This document shows, piece by piece, positions 1-10,253 of a stretch of 64,000 nt of DNA. The position numbers were made by a program, and so were the translations under genes. The first letter of the stretch is position 1, and each line of letters opens with the position of its first letter. This DNA comes from Hordeum vulgare subsp. vulgare (Eukaryota > Streptophyta > Magnoliopsida > Poales > Poaceae), in NCBI RefSeq assembly GCF_904849725.1, contig NC_058521.1, forward strand, positions 563,724,176 through 563,788,175. Direction: 5' to 3'. Below the pieces are notes generated by a model. The model made no database searches, had not been told where the DNA came from, and worked only from the letters and a program-made list of their open reading frames with translations.

Positions 1-1070
1 TGGTCCCCGGCACCCCTCCCGGCATTCCCGGTACACTACCGATGAGCCCGAAACTTTTTCGGTGACCAAAATAGGACTTCCTATATATCAATATTTACCT
101 CCGGACCATTTCGGAGATCCTCGTGACATCCTGGATCTCATTTGGGACTCCGAACAACTTTAGGTTACCAACACCTATAACTCAACCATACCGAAACGTC
201 ACTGAACCTTAAGTGTGCAGACCCTGCGGGTTCGAGAACTATGTAGACATGACCCGAGACACTCATCGGTCAATATCCAATAGCGGGACCTGGATACCCA
301 TATTGGATCCTACATATTCTTCGAAGATCTTATCAGTTGAACCTCAGTGCCAAGGATTCATATAATCCCGTATGTCATTCCTTTTGTCCTTCGGTATGTT
401 ACTTGCCCGAGATTCGATCGTCGGTATCCGCATCCCTATTTCAATCTCGTTACCGGCAAGTATCTTTACTCGTTCCGTAATACAAGATCCCGTGACTTAC
501 ACATAGTCACATTGCTTGCAAGGTTTGTGTGTGATGTTGTATTACCGGGTGGGCCCCGAGATACCTCTCTGTCACACGGAGTGACAAATCCCAGTCTTTA
601 TCCATACTAACTCAACGAACACCTTCGGAGATACCTGTAGAGCACCTTTATAGTCACCCAGTTACGTTGTGACGTTTGATGCACACAAGGTATTCCTTCG
701 GTGCCAGTGAGTTATATGATCTCATGGTCATAGGAACAAATACTTGACATGCAGAAAACAATAGCAATAAAACGACATGATCAATATGCTACGTTCATAG
801 TTTGGGTCTTGTCCATCACATGATTCTCCTAATGATGTGATCCCGTTATCAAGTGGCAACACTTTGCTTATGGCCAGGAAACCTTGACCATCTTTGATCA
901 ACGAACTAGTCAACTAGAGGCTCACTAGGGACAGTGTGTTGTCTATGTATCCACACATGTATTTGAGTTTCCGATCAATACAATTCTAGCATGGATAATA
1001 AACGATTATTATGAACAAGGAAATATAATAATAACTAATTTATTATTGCCTCTAGGGCATATTCCCAACA
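1..1070 (-). mobile_element. Copia (Angela/BARE1-type) LTR, cut by window edge
   Basis: Read on the minus strand, this starts at 1070 with TGTTGGGAATATGCCCTAG, the start of a BARE1/Angela-group LTR. It matches, in order, the blocks found in the other Copia LTRs of this window. About the first 1,070 bp of a roughly 1.8-kb LTR are present; the rest lies left of the window. The five bases next to it (1071-1075, GTTTC) should be one copy of the target-site duplication. Whether it is a solo LTR or part of a full element cannot be told here. Confidence 0.93.
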
Positions 1071-1774
1071 GTTTCAGCATCATCCCCTCTGTTATAGGCG
1101 GGCAGTGTGAGAGAGAGCAAAGAGTGCCTTCAATCGCACTCACAAATGGGCGGAAGGGAGGCGCATTACCTGTTCGAAGCTGAATCTGGCGGCTCCTTCT
1201 CGACCTGACCACGGGCTCCTCTCACCGTGCCACCCCCTCTCACCTTCTATCGATTTCACCAAGCAAAACAAAGAGCTCAGATCTACAAGGCGGAGGGGAT
1301 TGGGACTAGAGTATCGAATTCACTCACCACCATGGTCGTCGCTGCCGAAAGGGGGCTCCACTGACGCCGAGAAAGAGGGCTCCTCCGTCGTAGCCGCCGC
1401 CGGAGCTGAAGAATGGGGGCAGCGCGGGCAGTTTCAGACAGTTCTGGTCGGGCAGTTTCACGGGATGCGGTGCTAATTAATTTGGGTCCAAATTAGTTAA
1501 GACATGACTTAAGCAAATTGGACTAGTTGACTAAGGCTTTAACGCATGTGTGGCCGTGAGCTATTTTCTCCCTTCAAACCGTCGCACGAGAGCTATTTCA
1601 TCGAAAGATGTCACACTGCTTCTAATTAGACTTGTGTCATGTTTCGCTTCATGTCATCCTCTGTCCTTGAGCTTTACTTTACAGTTTAAATACCTGCTAG
1701 TTTCATGCTCAACCATATGTAGTGACTATCTACACTTCTTTGTGGTTGTTGCCTAAGGCCAATGCTATGGTTGT
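1071..1774. other. Intergenic; GC-rich block with splice-like signals, no gene called
   Basis: No long reading frame is supported. From about 1090 to 1470 the DNA is GC-rich. On the minus strand it contains an ATG near 1333 followed by GTGAGT, and a second exon-like piece ending in a GTAATG donor near 1165. This could be the 5' end of a gene fragment truncated by the LTR at 1070, but there is no protein similarity I recognise. The rest, to 1774, is AT-rich with no visible feature. Confidence 0.3.
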
Positions 1775-2140
1775 ATGAGGTACGGAAATGTTGATTTGAA
1801 GCACCCTGTTGATGCTGATAAATACAAAGGTGGACACTCTTGCCAGTACTCACCATATTTCGGTTTTGATCCACGGCGGCATGTTCCTAGCTATGATGTG
1901 CCTGCATACATCCGGAATGAGGAGGATAGGCTGGCAGATGAGGAGGTTAAGATAAGACGTATGTACAAGGTAATGTTTATATCTTGTGATGTTGGTACTT
2001 ACTGAAGTGTTGTTATTCCCCTTCAGTGCCCTGATGATCCTCCTATTCTGCCAAAGAGAGGGGGTGCTGGTTTGGCGAAGACAGAGGATGCTAATTTGGC
2101 CAAGAGAGGTGATAGCGAGGGAAGCGGGAAATACATTGTG
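1775..2140 (+). pseudogene. Orphan two-exon coding fragment of unknown function
   Basis: I do not recognise this protein. An ATG at 1775 opens a 65-codon frame ending at 1969 (AAG followed by GTAATG). A pyrimidine-rich acceptor (CCCCTTCAG) at 2018-2026 would remove a 57-bp intron and keep the same frame (CPDDPPILPKRGG...). Composition looks coding: charged and proline-rich, with motifs such as YSPYFGFDPRRHVPSYDVPAYI. The frame then runs into a Stowaway MITE at 2141 and stops inside it, so the 3' end is not original. The intron is shorter than most plant introns. It is most likely a relic or captured gene fragment; a short real gene is less likely. Confidence 0.35.
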
Positions 2141-2253
2141 CTCCCTCTGTCCGGAATTACTTGTCGCACAAATGAATAAAAATGAATGTATTTAGAACAA
2201 AAATACATCTAGATACATCCATTCTTATGACAAGTATTTCCAGACAAAGGGAG
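2141..2253. mobile_element. Stowaway-type MITE
   Basis: The ends are inverted: CTCCCTCTGTCCGGAATTAC at the left, and GACAAGTATTTCCAGAC followed by AAAGGGAG at the right. The inside is AT-rich and non-coding, about 113 bp. This is the consensus Triticeae Stowaway (Tc1/Mariner MITE) terminal repeat. The usual TA target duplication is only seen on the right. Confidence 0.8.
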
Positions 2254-3272
2254 TAGTTGGTTTGAGTATCCCCACATGTATATAGATAAATTTGATTTGA
2301 TTCAGGTATTGTTTGGTCTCACTAAGCATTATAGCCTTCTTGCAATCTGCACAGTTGCACGTTTCCTGCATGGTCAACTAATCTTTAGTTGGTCAACTAG
2401 TGCCTGGAATCTCTCTGTCAACCCCCCCCCCCCCCCCCCCCACCACCACCACCCACCCACCCACCCAAAAAGTGGCTGGATCCAAATTTGTTAACTTGTT
2501 TTCTTTCCCTCATCACATTGTGAATTTGCAGGTATTGACATATTATCAAGTGTAAGGGCAACCATTTCGAAATTTATTCTGACATTTAAGCACTCATGTC
2601 ATTTATGACCGATCAACTATCAATGCTCTCGAACTCTTATAAGCCTTGTTTTTTATTTTAAGTATAGTGAACGAGGATGCATTGTTAGAAATGAAAATAT
2701 ATGCTCCCAACATGTGTTATTTCATAATTTATGCCATCCTACCATTGCTCCCTGTAGGAAACTGTGCTCAATTATGTCTGGCATCTACATGCCAAATTGC
2801 CAAAAATGAAATTCCAATTGATGAGCTGTTATCCTTCATAGTCCTCCTGTTTTCAGAACCTAAACTAGCCAGCAAAGTTGATGTTGCTTGTATAACTATC
2901 CTTCATATTCTTTGGCCATTAATCTCACAACATATTTTGGTGCATGACTCTTCAGTGAAGGACGTGACTACATGGTGAAGATAACGAAGCTTTTAGTGTC
3001 GCATCGTCTATGAGAATTGCGGGTTTATTAATTTCCAATATCTTTGGGATGGATGGGACTCCCCGTGCACCATAATTTGGGATACCGTTGCTCTACCTTT
3101 AGCATGTATGATCTGTCATTTGCCTTGGATTTGTTGTATGTTGTTGTTGAACTGCCTATAATGGGGTCATGTTTTGATATTTGAGTTAGTTCCATGAAAG
3201 GTCGGTAATGGAGTTGCTGTGTTTCCGTTTCCAATCCTGCCAGTATGCATGCATCAGTCTTTCTTTGGCATG
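2254..3272. other. Intergenic DNA with a C-rich microsatellite
   Basis: No supportable gene. A run of about 20 C followed by CCA/CCCA repeats lies at 2422-2466. An open stretch on the plus strand near 2660-2978 has no ATG at its start and no recognisable protein. The sequence next to it is AT-rich and unremarkable. Confidence 0.5.
2422..2466. repeat. Poly-C / (CCA)n / (CCCA)n simple repeat
   Basis: About 20 consecutive C residues are followed by CCA units and then CCCA units. The exact length of the C run may be affected by sequencing. Confidence 0.9.
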
Positions 3273-3274
3273 TA

Positions 3275-3432
3275 CTTCCTCCGTCCCTAAAAATAAGTCT
3301 TTTTAGAGATCTCACTATGGATTACATACGGATGTATATAGACATACTCTAGAGTGTAGATTTATTCATTTTGTTCCTTATGTAGTCCGTAGTGGAATTT
3401 CTAAAAATACCTATATTTAGGAACGGAGGGAG
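3275..3432. mobile_element. Stowaway MITE (Thalos-like), 158 bp
   Basis: The left end is CTTCCTCCGTCCCTAAAAAT and the right end reads inversely, TATTTAGGAACGGAGGGAG. A TA dinucleotide flanks both sides (3273-3274 and 3433-3434), which is the Stowaway target-site duplication. The inside is AT-rich and non-coding. The motifs AAGTCTTTTTAGAGAT and ACTCTAGAGTGTAGAT are typical of the abundant Triticeae Thalos-like group. Confidence 0.92.
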
Positions 3433-3434
3433 TA

Positions 3435-3873
3435 AATTTTTAGGCTTCCAAGTGACTGACTAGTGGAATTAGTTTTTATGTGATGCCATTTACAATGTAA
3501 CTGCAAAAGACGTATCAGAAACATGATTTAGGATACTTTAATGTTTATAGTTCAGAAAGCATACCTCTGCCCCCACAAAAGAAAGAAAGAAAGAATATCT
3601 CTGAATGGGCTAGAGAGCAAAGGAACCAAGCCTAATCCTCTGTTAGTAAAACAGTGAGAAGCGTAAGTGCTGCATAGCTTACCTTGCTTCGGGAGAACCT
3701 GTGTTGGGCATTTGATCTTGTTTTTATGTTGTGTTATTTCATTACTCCGTAAGATGTGAATTATTGGCGGTTTTATATTTGTGACAGTATTGGAATCAAA
3801 TGCACATCTCAATTTTATCGGTGCTAGATGTTAAGTTTCATACCAGAAGCTGTGAGCCCAAAAGTTGACATAC
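3435..3873. other. 3' flank of the PPR gene
   Basis: This stretch probably includes the 3' UTR of the minus-strand PPR gene that stops at 3874. No other gene or transposon is visible. It is AT-rich and holds a short GAAA microsatellite near 3580-3595. Confidence 0.5.
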
Positions 3874-5508
3874 TTAATCAATAAATCCTTTCAGTCCAGG
3901 ATGTGATTTTGAGCGTCTGAAAGACTGCATTGGATCCTTTGCGCTGCCATCTACAACCGTGTGACCCGCCTCCTTGTTGACACCGCTGTCGTCCATCAAC
4001 TTTCTCATCTTCTCCGACTCCAACCATTCCCCAGCTGAAGCATAGATGTTGGAGAGGAGCACATAATCCCCACTGTCATCGCTCCTTGCCTTTAGCAGCT
4101 GTCTGTTAGCGTGCTCAGCCAGTTCGATCTCACCATGGACCCTACAAGCCCCAAGAAGCGTTCTCCATATGACAGAATTAGGCTCCACCTTCATGGTGTC
4201 AATGAACTCAAATGCTTCTTTCAGAAACCCGGCACGACCCAGCATGTCAACCATGCAACCGTAGTGCTTGACATTGGGCTCAATCCTGTACTGCTGTTGC
4301 ATCAACTTGAAGTACTCACGCCCCTTGTCAACCTTACCACCATGGCTGCATGCGATAAGGACCGCGACGAAGGTGATCTCATCAGGCCTGACTTTCTCTT
4401 TCAGCATTTTCTTGAACACATCAATAGACTCCAGGGCATGGCCATGTAATGCCAACCCTCCTATGATAGAGTTCCAAGTTGAGACATCCTTATCTCGCAT
4501 TACCCAGAACACCTCAAGTGCAGACTTCATGCTCCCGCATTTTGCGTACATGTGAATCAGTGCATTGCCCAGGACGACAGTGAAACCAGTTCCTGGGAAC
4601 TTCTCTTTCAGAGAGGAATGCAACCTTAGGCCGATGTCTAAATCACCGGAGTCGGCACAAGCTGACAGTAAGCACAGCATTGTGACAACATCTGGCTTTT
4701 TGCCCATGCGCTGCATTTCCTCGAACAGGTCCATGGCATGTTTGTGCGAGCCACATCTCACATACCCGGAAATCATGGCGTTCCAGCACACGACATCACG
4801 CTCAGGTGCTCGGTCGAACAGCTCTCTTGCTGGTGACATCTCCCCCCGCTTGGCATATGCGGTGATCATCACGTTCCAGGAGACAAGGTCCTTCACAGGA
4901 CAGTCGTCGAACAGCTCCCGGGCAGCACCAATATCCCCTCTCCTTGCACAGCCGCTGATCATGGCCGACCACGCCACGGCGTCCTCACGCGCCCTGCAGT
5001 CAAACAGAGCACCTGCAACACCCAGCTCTCCGCAGCTTGCGTGCATGCCGATGAGCGCGTTCTTGACGAACGAGTCGGACTCCAGTCCAGCCTTCACGAC
5101 GTGGGCGTGCACCTGCGCCCCGGTGTCACCCGCGCCCATGGCGGTGCACGCCCGGAGCACGAACGGGAAGGTGATCTTGTCGGGCCTCACGCCACCACCG
5201 CCGCGCCGCGCCATGCGCGCGTAGAGGGAGACGGCGTCCCGGGGCGCGGAGGTGTGCGCGGCGCCGCGGATGAGGGTGTTGTACATGAAAAGGTCCGGAT
5301 GCGGGATTTGCTCGAACACGTGGTAGGCGTGGGCGATGGCGCCGCGCACGGCGACGGCGGACGCGAAGAGGAGCTCGCGGAGCGCGGAGGGGTCCGAGAG
5401 GAAGCCCTGTAGGACCAGGAGGGTGTGGACCTGCTTGATTTGGCGGAGGCTACGGCACCGCCGCCACAGCGCCGGCTGCCGGCGCTGGGTGCCGGACTTC
5501 CGCAGCAT
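3874..5508 (-). CDS. E-class PLS pentatricopeptide repeat (PPR) protein, 544 aa
   Basis: An intact, intronless reading frame. The ATG at 5508 is chosen because it is the first ATG in frame; the frame stays open upstream but only from non-ATG codons. The protein has an Arg-rich, low-acidic N-terminus (residues 1-25), compatible with organelle import. A PLS-type PPR array follows over residues 60-440, with diagnostic phrases DLFMYNTLIRG, DLVSWNVMITAYAKRG, DVVCWNAMISGYV, ALIHMYAKCG, DVSTWNSIIGGLALHG and HYGCMVDMLGRAG. An E/E+-type tail (about 447-520, SGDYVLLSNIYASAGEW) completes it, and there is no DYW deaminase domain. Known role of the family: sequence-specific RNA binding in plastids or mitochondria, often C-to-U editing with a DYW partner. 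The RNA target cannot be read from sequence. The 5' flank is a Harbinger-type element that begins 77 bp upstream of the ATG. Confidence 0.93.
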   Translation of the reverse strand: MLRKSGTQRRQPALWRRCRSLRQIKQVHTLLVLQGFLSDPSALRELLFASAVAVRGAIAHAYHVFEQIPHPDLFMYNTLIRGAAHTSAPRDAVSLYARMARRGGGGVRPDKITFPFVLRACTAMGAGDTGAQVHAHVVKAGLESDSFVKNALIGMHASCGELGVAGALFDCRAREDAVAWSAMISGCARRGDIGAARELFDDCPVKDLVSWNVMITAYAKRGEMSPARELFDRAPERDVVCWNAMISGYVRCGSHKHAMDLFEEMQRMGKKPDVVTMLCLLSACADSGDLDIGLRLHSSLKEKFPGTGFTVVLGNALIHMYAKCGSMKSALEVFWVMRDKDVSTWNSIIGGLALHGHALESIDVFKKMLKEKVRPDEITFVAVLIACSHGGKVDKGREYFKLMQQQYRIEPNVKHYGCMVDMLGRAGFLKEAFEFIDTMKVEPNSVIWRTLLGACRVHGEIELAEHANRQLLKARSDDSGDYVLLSNIYASAGEWLESEKMRKLMDDSGVNKEAGHTVVDGSAKDPMQSFRRSKSHPGLKGFID

Positions 5509-5584
5509 CTGCGTCGTGTGCGTGTCCAAGTGCGACAGAGCGCGGCGAGTGCACTTTGTCCCAGGAGCTAGCAACTGGCCATAA

Positions 5585-6350
5585 GAGCATCTCTAAGTGA
5601 GAAATTGGATTTTTGCCCCACTTTACTTCTCAATTTGATAATTTGCCCCCCGACTGCCGGGTGGGGCCGGGGTCACTGGTCATTTAGATAATACTGGGGT
5701 AAATCATCCAACCCCTTGTAAAGTGGGGGCAAATCATCCAATCCCCCTCTCTAAGTTGCTCGATTAGACACTGCAAACGCGTTAGACCAGTACATATTTT
5801 TGCGGGTTGCGGTAAAAAGCTGCTCCCGATCTGCAAAAACACAGTTTTTACCGTGTCCTTTATCGAGAGAAAGCAGTTGGCGGGAGCCCAACTACCACGG
5901 AAACTTCCGCGTCCGCTGTCCACGTCCATCGTACGTCGTCCCAGACGTCCCCGAACACCGGTTGCCCGTCCCTAACGCCGCCCTGCCCGTCCTGACGGCC
6001 GCCCCGGTCGTCCTGGCAGCTGCTAGCTAGCTTCTAGATGGATTCAGGGATCCGCGACTTCGTATTTAGGAACAAATTTAGTTGATCATGGATACGGGCG
6101 AGATGAAGAAGAAGATGAAGAGAAAAAAAATGTAAGTGAAAATTCGATTTACAGTTTAAGTTTAAGGGGTCTGTTCCGTCGCAGTTCGAGCCGACCCGTA
6201 AAAGAACATCTTCTACAAATATCTATTTTACAGATTCATTTTTACGGGTCTAACTCTACCCTCGCCCACGCCGGTCCGTAAAATCATTTTTACGCGGACT
6301 GTAAACGCGTTTTACGGGTCGACGTTATACATGGTCTGCTAGAGATGCTC
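5585..6350. mobile_element. Harbinger/Tourist-type (DTH) non-autonomous element, 766 bp
   Basis: The ends are GAGCATCTCT at 5585 and AGAGATGCTC at 6350, perfect inverted copies. Each is flanked by TAA (5582-5584 and 6351-6353), the 3-bp duplication of PIF/Harbinger elements. The inside is GC-rich in the middle, with repeated TTTTACGG motifs, and has no transposase. It begins 77 bp upstream of the PPR start codon and so occupies that gene's promoter region. Confidence 0.82.
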
Positions 6351-6353
6351 TAA

Positions 6354-8406
6354 GCACACTCATGCCTAGTTGGTAACACAAAACTTCCAGGTTAGCTTTT
6401 TTTTCTTTTTCGAAAAGAAAGATTAACCCCGGCCTCTGCAACCACATTAGATTTTTTCTGGCACATACGAAAGTTGGTTCTCATGTGAATAGTTTGATTT
6501 GTAGAACTAAATTCTACAAGAAATATTTGTGTAGTGTGAAAGACGTTTTTATATTATGGAATCAAGTAAATATTTCTCAAGACTGTTTTAAGACAAAATA
6601 TGATGTGATCTAACTCTTGAAAATGTTCTTTTGCCTTTTCTTACTATTCAACCAAACAAAGTTTGATGCAAACACAATCTGAATCCTCTATAACACTAAG
6701 CTCCCTAGGTTTGAAGAGCCCACATTTAATTAAGGTCTTTAATTAGAATTGGATCATTCAATTTTGGTCGGGTCAATAATTTTTCAAAGCTCTCTCATTC
6801 AATTCTTTTATACTACTTCTTTTGTCCAGAAATATTTGTCATAGAAATGGATAGGAACGAATGTATCTAGATTTATTTTAATTTTACATACATGCATTTT
6901 TATTCATTTATGTGACAAGTAATTCCGGATGAAGGAAGTATATACTATGCTTTCTAATTTTTAAGCCCTCATAATTAATTGAGGTATCAATTTAGAATTG
7001 GGACATCCGGTTATGACTGGGTCAAAGAAAATTCTCAAGCTCTTTCATTCAGTTTTTTTAATTCACTATGTTTCCTAATTCTTTAAAGTTTAGAGAAAAA
7101 TATTGACATTCCGGTATTAAACAAAAAAGTATGGAAATTCATTTCATGGTGAATCTAAAAATACCGATTTGATATTATGGATTTTAATATATTTCTCTAT
7201 AAATTTGATCAAACTTAAGAGGTTTGTCTTTTCAAAGAAGTTATACGCCTTATATTTTGAAAGAGAGTGGTTATCATTTTAACAAGCCCAACAACACAAA
7301 CGGTGTAGCAAAATGCGCCAAAATTTTCTAGTTCTGAATCAACTGAGCATGACATTGTAGCGTACATTTTCCTTATTTATGTATTTATGGAATCATGCGA
7401 ATCAAAGCTAAGATCCCCTAAAGCTTTGAGTGTAATTTTCCTTTTTTTTGGTATGGGTGTGGTTGTAAGTTCATGTCGCAAAAAAACAGCTAAGATCACC
7501 TAACCTAAGGCAAAAAATCTCAAAGGGGCCCAAGGCCAAATATTAAGTATTACATGTCCTTTCAAACACTCACACATGGAAAAAATATACTCGGTTCCTT
7601 GGGTATGCCAAAGTCTTATTCCTCCTGCATCCACGGGCAACGCGTCGTGATCATAAATCAATGTCACTCTAAGCTTTCGCCTCAAAGAAGCAAACTTTTT
7701 TAAACCCACGAGCTTGTAGAAGGAGTAGCTAGTAAGTCATTAATCTACACTAGAAGATGCCACTCGATGCAATCTGCGAAGCAAATCATTGCCACGGAGA
7801 AGAAAATGCCAATAAGGGCCTCTAGAAACTTTGTAGAGTACAAAATTCACTCGAATCCAGATGAACCCACCGGAAACCCGACCAGGTCTTGAAAGAAAAA
7901 ATCAAAGACACGGCTCCACACACACGCTCCGACAACAATAAACACACCAACAGAACCAGGGCATCATTCCTAAACTAGGACTCGCTAAAGTATATCTGGA
8001 AATCAGTCATTCCTCTACACGATAGGTCCGGGTCTGATGCCGAGCACGTCACCATCCAGGACCATGAATCGACGCCCTCTTTCTCCGATGACCTGGTCAA
8101 GCATCGCCATTGTTGAAGATAGTCGCGCTGGACGTGACCCTCCGACCACCAACAACATCGAGCATCACCTACCGACAACCGCAATCCAACCACTCATCAT
8201 AGTGGCCATCATGCAGCAGCCCACCGGATCCTCCATATTGGGCACCCCACGAGCAGCAGCCTCCCCACCGACACGGCACCCTGGCGACGACGAGAGTAAT
8301 CAAAACATGTGTGACATTATGACAGCTAGGGTTTTGTCGACAAAATAAATGTAGGTAAATATTACCCTTAGAAAACAATTGCATTTTTTTTGAAATGTGC
8401 AAATAC
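6354..8406. other. Intergenic, AT-rich; one MITE, a local duplication and unclassified repeat-like DNA
   Basis: No gene is supported. About 6705-6815 and 6960-7075 are diverged copies of the same ~110-bp sequence (shared phrases TTAATTxxGGT, GGxCGGGTCAA and CAAGCTCTxTCATTCA). A Stowaway MITE lies between them. From about 7740 to 8340 the sequence resembles a decayed repeat with many short antisense frames but no recognisable domain. Confidence 0.5.
6816..6938. mobile_element. Stowaway-type MITE, 123 bp, diverged
   Basis: The inverted ends are CTTCTTTTGTCCAGAAATAT and GTAATTCCGGATGAAGGAAG, with TA on both sides (6814-6815 and 6939-6940). It carries the internal phrase GTATCTAGA typical of Triticeae Stowaway elements. 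It is non-coding. Confidence 0.78.
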
Positions 8407-8409
8407 TTA

Positions 8410-9024
8410 GAGCATATTCAACAGCCGTGCAACGCGCGACGCGCAAAAAGACACTTTACAGCGTCAAGATAGTCGGTTTTTGTGCGCAGCCGAGCGCTGG
8501 CTCCAACGACAGCTGAAAATTATAGCACGCACGAGCCTCTCGAGCAGGCGCTGTAAATAAACGGCGCACGCGAACAACACAAACAACATATACACTCCAA
8601 ACAAAATCAAGAAAATCAAACACATAAAAATAATCAACAATAAATGGTCCAATTTTATTATAACACAAACAAATAGTTTATCTTCCCGGAGCTCTTGACA
8701 CACATGATGACCCGTCTCTCACCCATGGCCAAGTGGTCATAAACTAGATCATCCGGAATACCGTATGCCAACATACGCAAAGCGGCTGTCACCTTTTGAA
8801 AGGTGTTATGCCCGAGTTCTCCGACGGCATTCCTCCTTTGCTCAAAAAACCGATCATGGCTTGCGAGTTTCTCTGCAATGTGCGTGAACAACTCGGTGCT
8901 TATCCTAAACCGATGCCTGAAGAAGGACTCGGAGTATTTGGGATTCTCCACAAAATAATGCCTCATCAATCTATTGTGAGCATCGATTTTATCCCTCCAA
9001 ATTTTCTACCGACCCATAACCGAA
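8410..9024 (-). mobile_element. Harbinger-type element, left part (split by CACTA)
   Basis: The left terminus GAGCATATTCAACAGCC is preceded by TTA (8407-8409). Its partner terminus (minus-strand GAGCATCTCCAACGATAT) ends at 19040 and is followed by TTA (19041-19043). The two halves, 615 bp here and 129 bp at 18912-19040, therefore form one PIF/Harbinger element interrupted by the CACTA at 9025-18911. The left half holds a transposase remnant. Confidence 0.82.
8658..8990 (-). pseudogene. PIF/Harbinger transposase fragment
   Basis: The minus-strand frame contains RDKIDAHN, then RHYFVENPKYSESFFRHRF and ALRMLAYGIPDDLVYDHL. This is the N-terminal region of plant Harbinger (HARBI1-like) transposases, ahead of the DDE nuclease. 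Only about 100 codons remain. The DDE catalytic part is absent, and the upstream end stops short of the CACTA junction with an in-frame stop. It is therefore a relic within a non-autonomous copy. Confidence 0.75.
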
Positions 9025-9049
9025 CACTAGTGGGGACGGGGCCTTTAGC

Positions 9050-9235
9050 CCCGGCCCGTAAGGGGCTTTAGTCCCGGTTCACCAACCGGGACTAAAGGGG
9101 CGGGACTAAAGGCCTAACCTTTAGTCCCGGCCCTGTTACAAGCCGGGACTAAAGGTGCTCCACGTGGGCGCCTCGTAGCGCCCCAGGGGAAGGACCTTTA
9201 GTCCCGGTTCGTTACACGGACCGGGACTAAAGAGT
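9050..9235. repeat. CACTA left subterminal palindromes
   Basis: Three or more inverted units of the form CTTTAGTCCCGG(n)CCGGGACTAAAG lie in 190 bp. Such units are the expected binding sites for a TNPA-like CACTA protein, and each can fold as a hairpin if transcribed. Confidence 0.85.
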
Positions 9236-9493
9236 TTCAGATTTTGCTTATTTTTGGGTTTTGTTTTGAATGAAATTATTTTTGGGTTTTAGGGTTTTAG
9301 GGTTAGGTGTTCGGAAGATTAACGTGATGCCTCGTTTGGTGTTCGGGAATTAGTTTTCATATAATTTAAATAGAAATAATTATGCATATATATATAAGAT
9401 TAACTTATCTTACAAGCGAGCATATATATACAATTATATGGAGATCTGAATTATCGGGACTAGAGCCCGTCTATTGGATTACATGGACGAACA

Positions 9494-10187
9494 TCAGTAA
9501 TGGTCCCTAGCTACACTAAATCGTCCTTTGTCATCTATAGCTTCCGTCCTCAGAAATCCCGCAAGCTCCTCTGCAACAGCAATCGCGCGTTGCTCTGGTA
9601 GGACCTTCGTCCTCATGGCCGTGTGCTATATAAGAAGAGGAGATGAATATGAATATCAATCATGATAACAAAGAATGACGGGTAAAAATAGAGGTGTGAA
9701 TGTTCATTGCTTACGTCGAATCTGTGATCCTTGTGCTCAGAGGTAAACGTGCGAATGGTCTCGCAAACATAGTATCCGCATAGATGGGTTCCCCGTGGCT
9801 GCTGGTCGCACTTTACGAGAATAAAATATATATAATCAAAATAATAATCTAGCATCATAAATGTATTGAAAATAGAAGTATATCATACTACTACTTACCT
9901 GAGCCGCTCTAAAGGTCAGCTTCTCAGGAAAGTTACCGGGAGTCACGCACTTGAACCGCTTCCAAACCCTGCCCGACAAGGATAATGATTTGCTAAGTTT
10001 TTCATTAATTGATATATCAGAAAATCATCGAAAGAGACCGATAGAGCGCAAGAATGATTGAAATTACCCTTGGAGCATGTCCTGCAGGCTTTGGAACTGT
10101 TCCAAGGGTCTCGATAATGGGTCGAAGGCATCAACTCTTCCCTTATCAATTTGAATGTCCAACAGAATCCAATGGAAGCTGCACATG

Positions 10188-10253
<66 letters not shown>

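Noticed and set aside
347..610. Open frame inside the first Copia LTR (and similar ones at 47306)
   Set aside because: It starts from a GTG, repeats in every related LTR, and lies in non-coding LTR sequence.
2646..2978. 110-codon hydrophobic open stretch
   Set aside because: It opens from a TTG, not ATG, and has no recognisable protein or splice context strong enough to call a gene.
4565..5412. Long open frames on the plus strand opposite the PPR gene (up to about 220 codons)
   Set aside because: They are antisense to a clear PPR protein in GC-rich DNA and have no recognisable domain.
9285..9310. Telomere-like TTTAGGGTTTTAGGGTT
   Set aside because: Two to three imperfect units inside the CACTA element; chance or low complexity is more likely.
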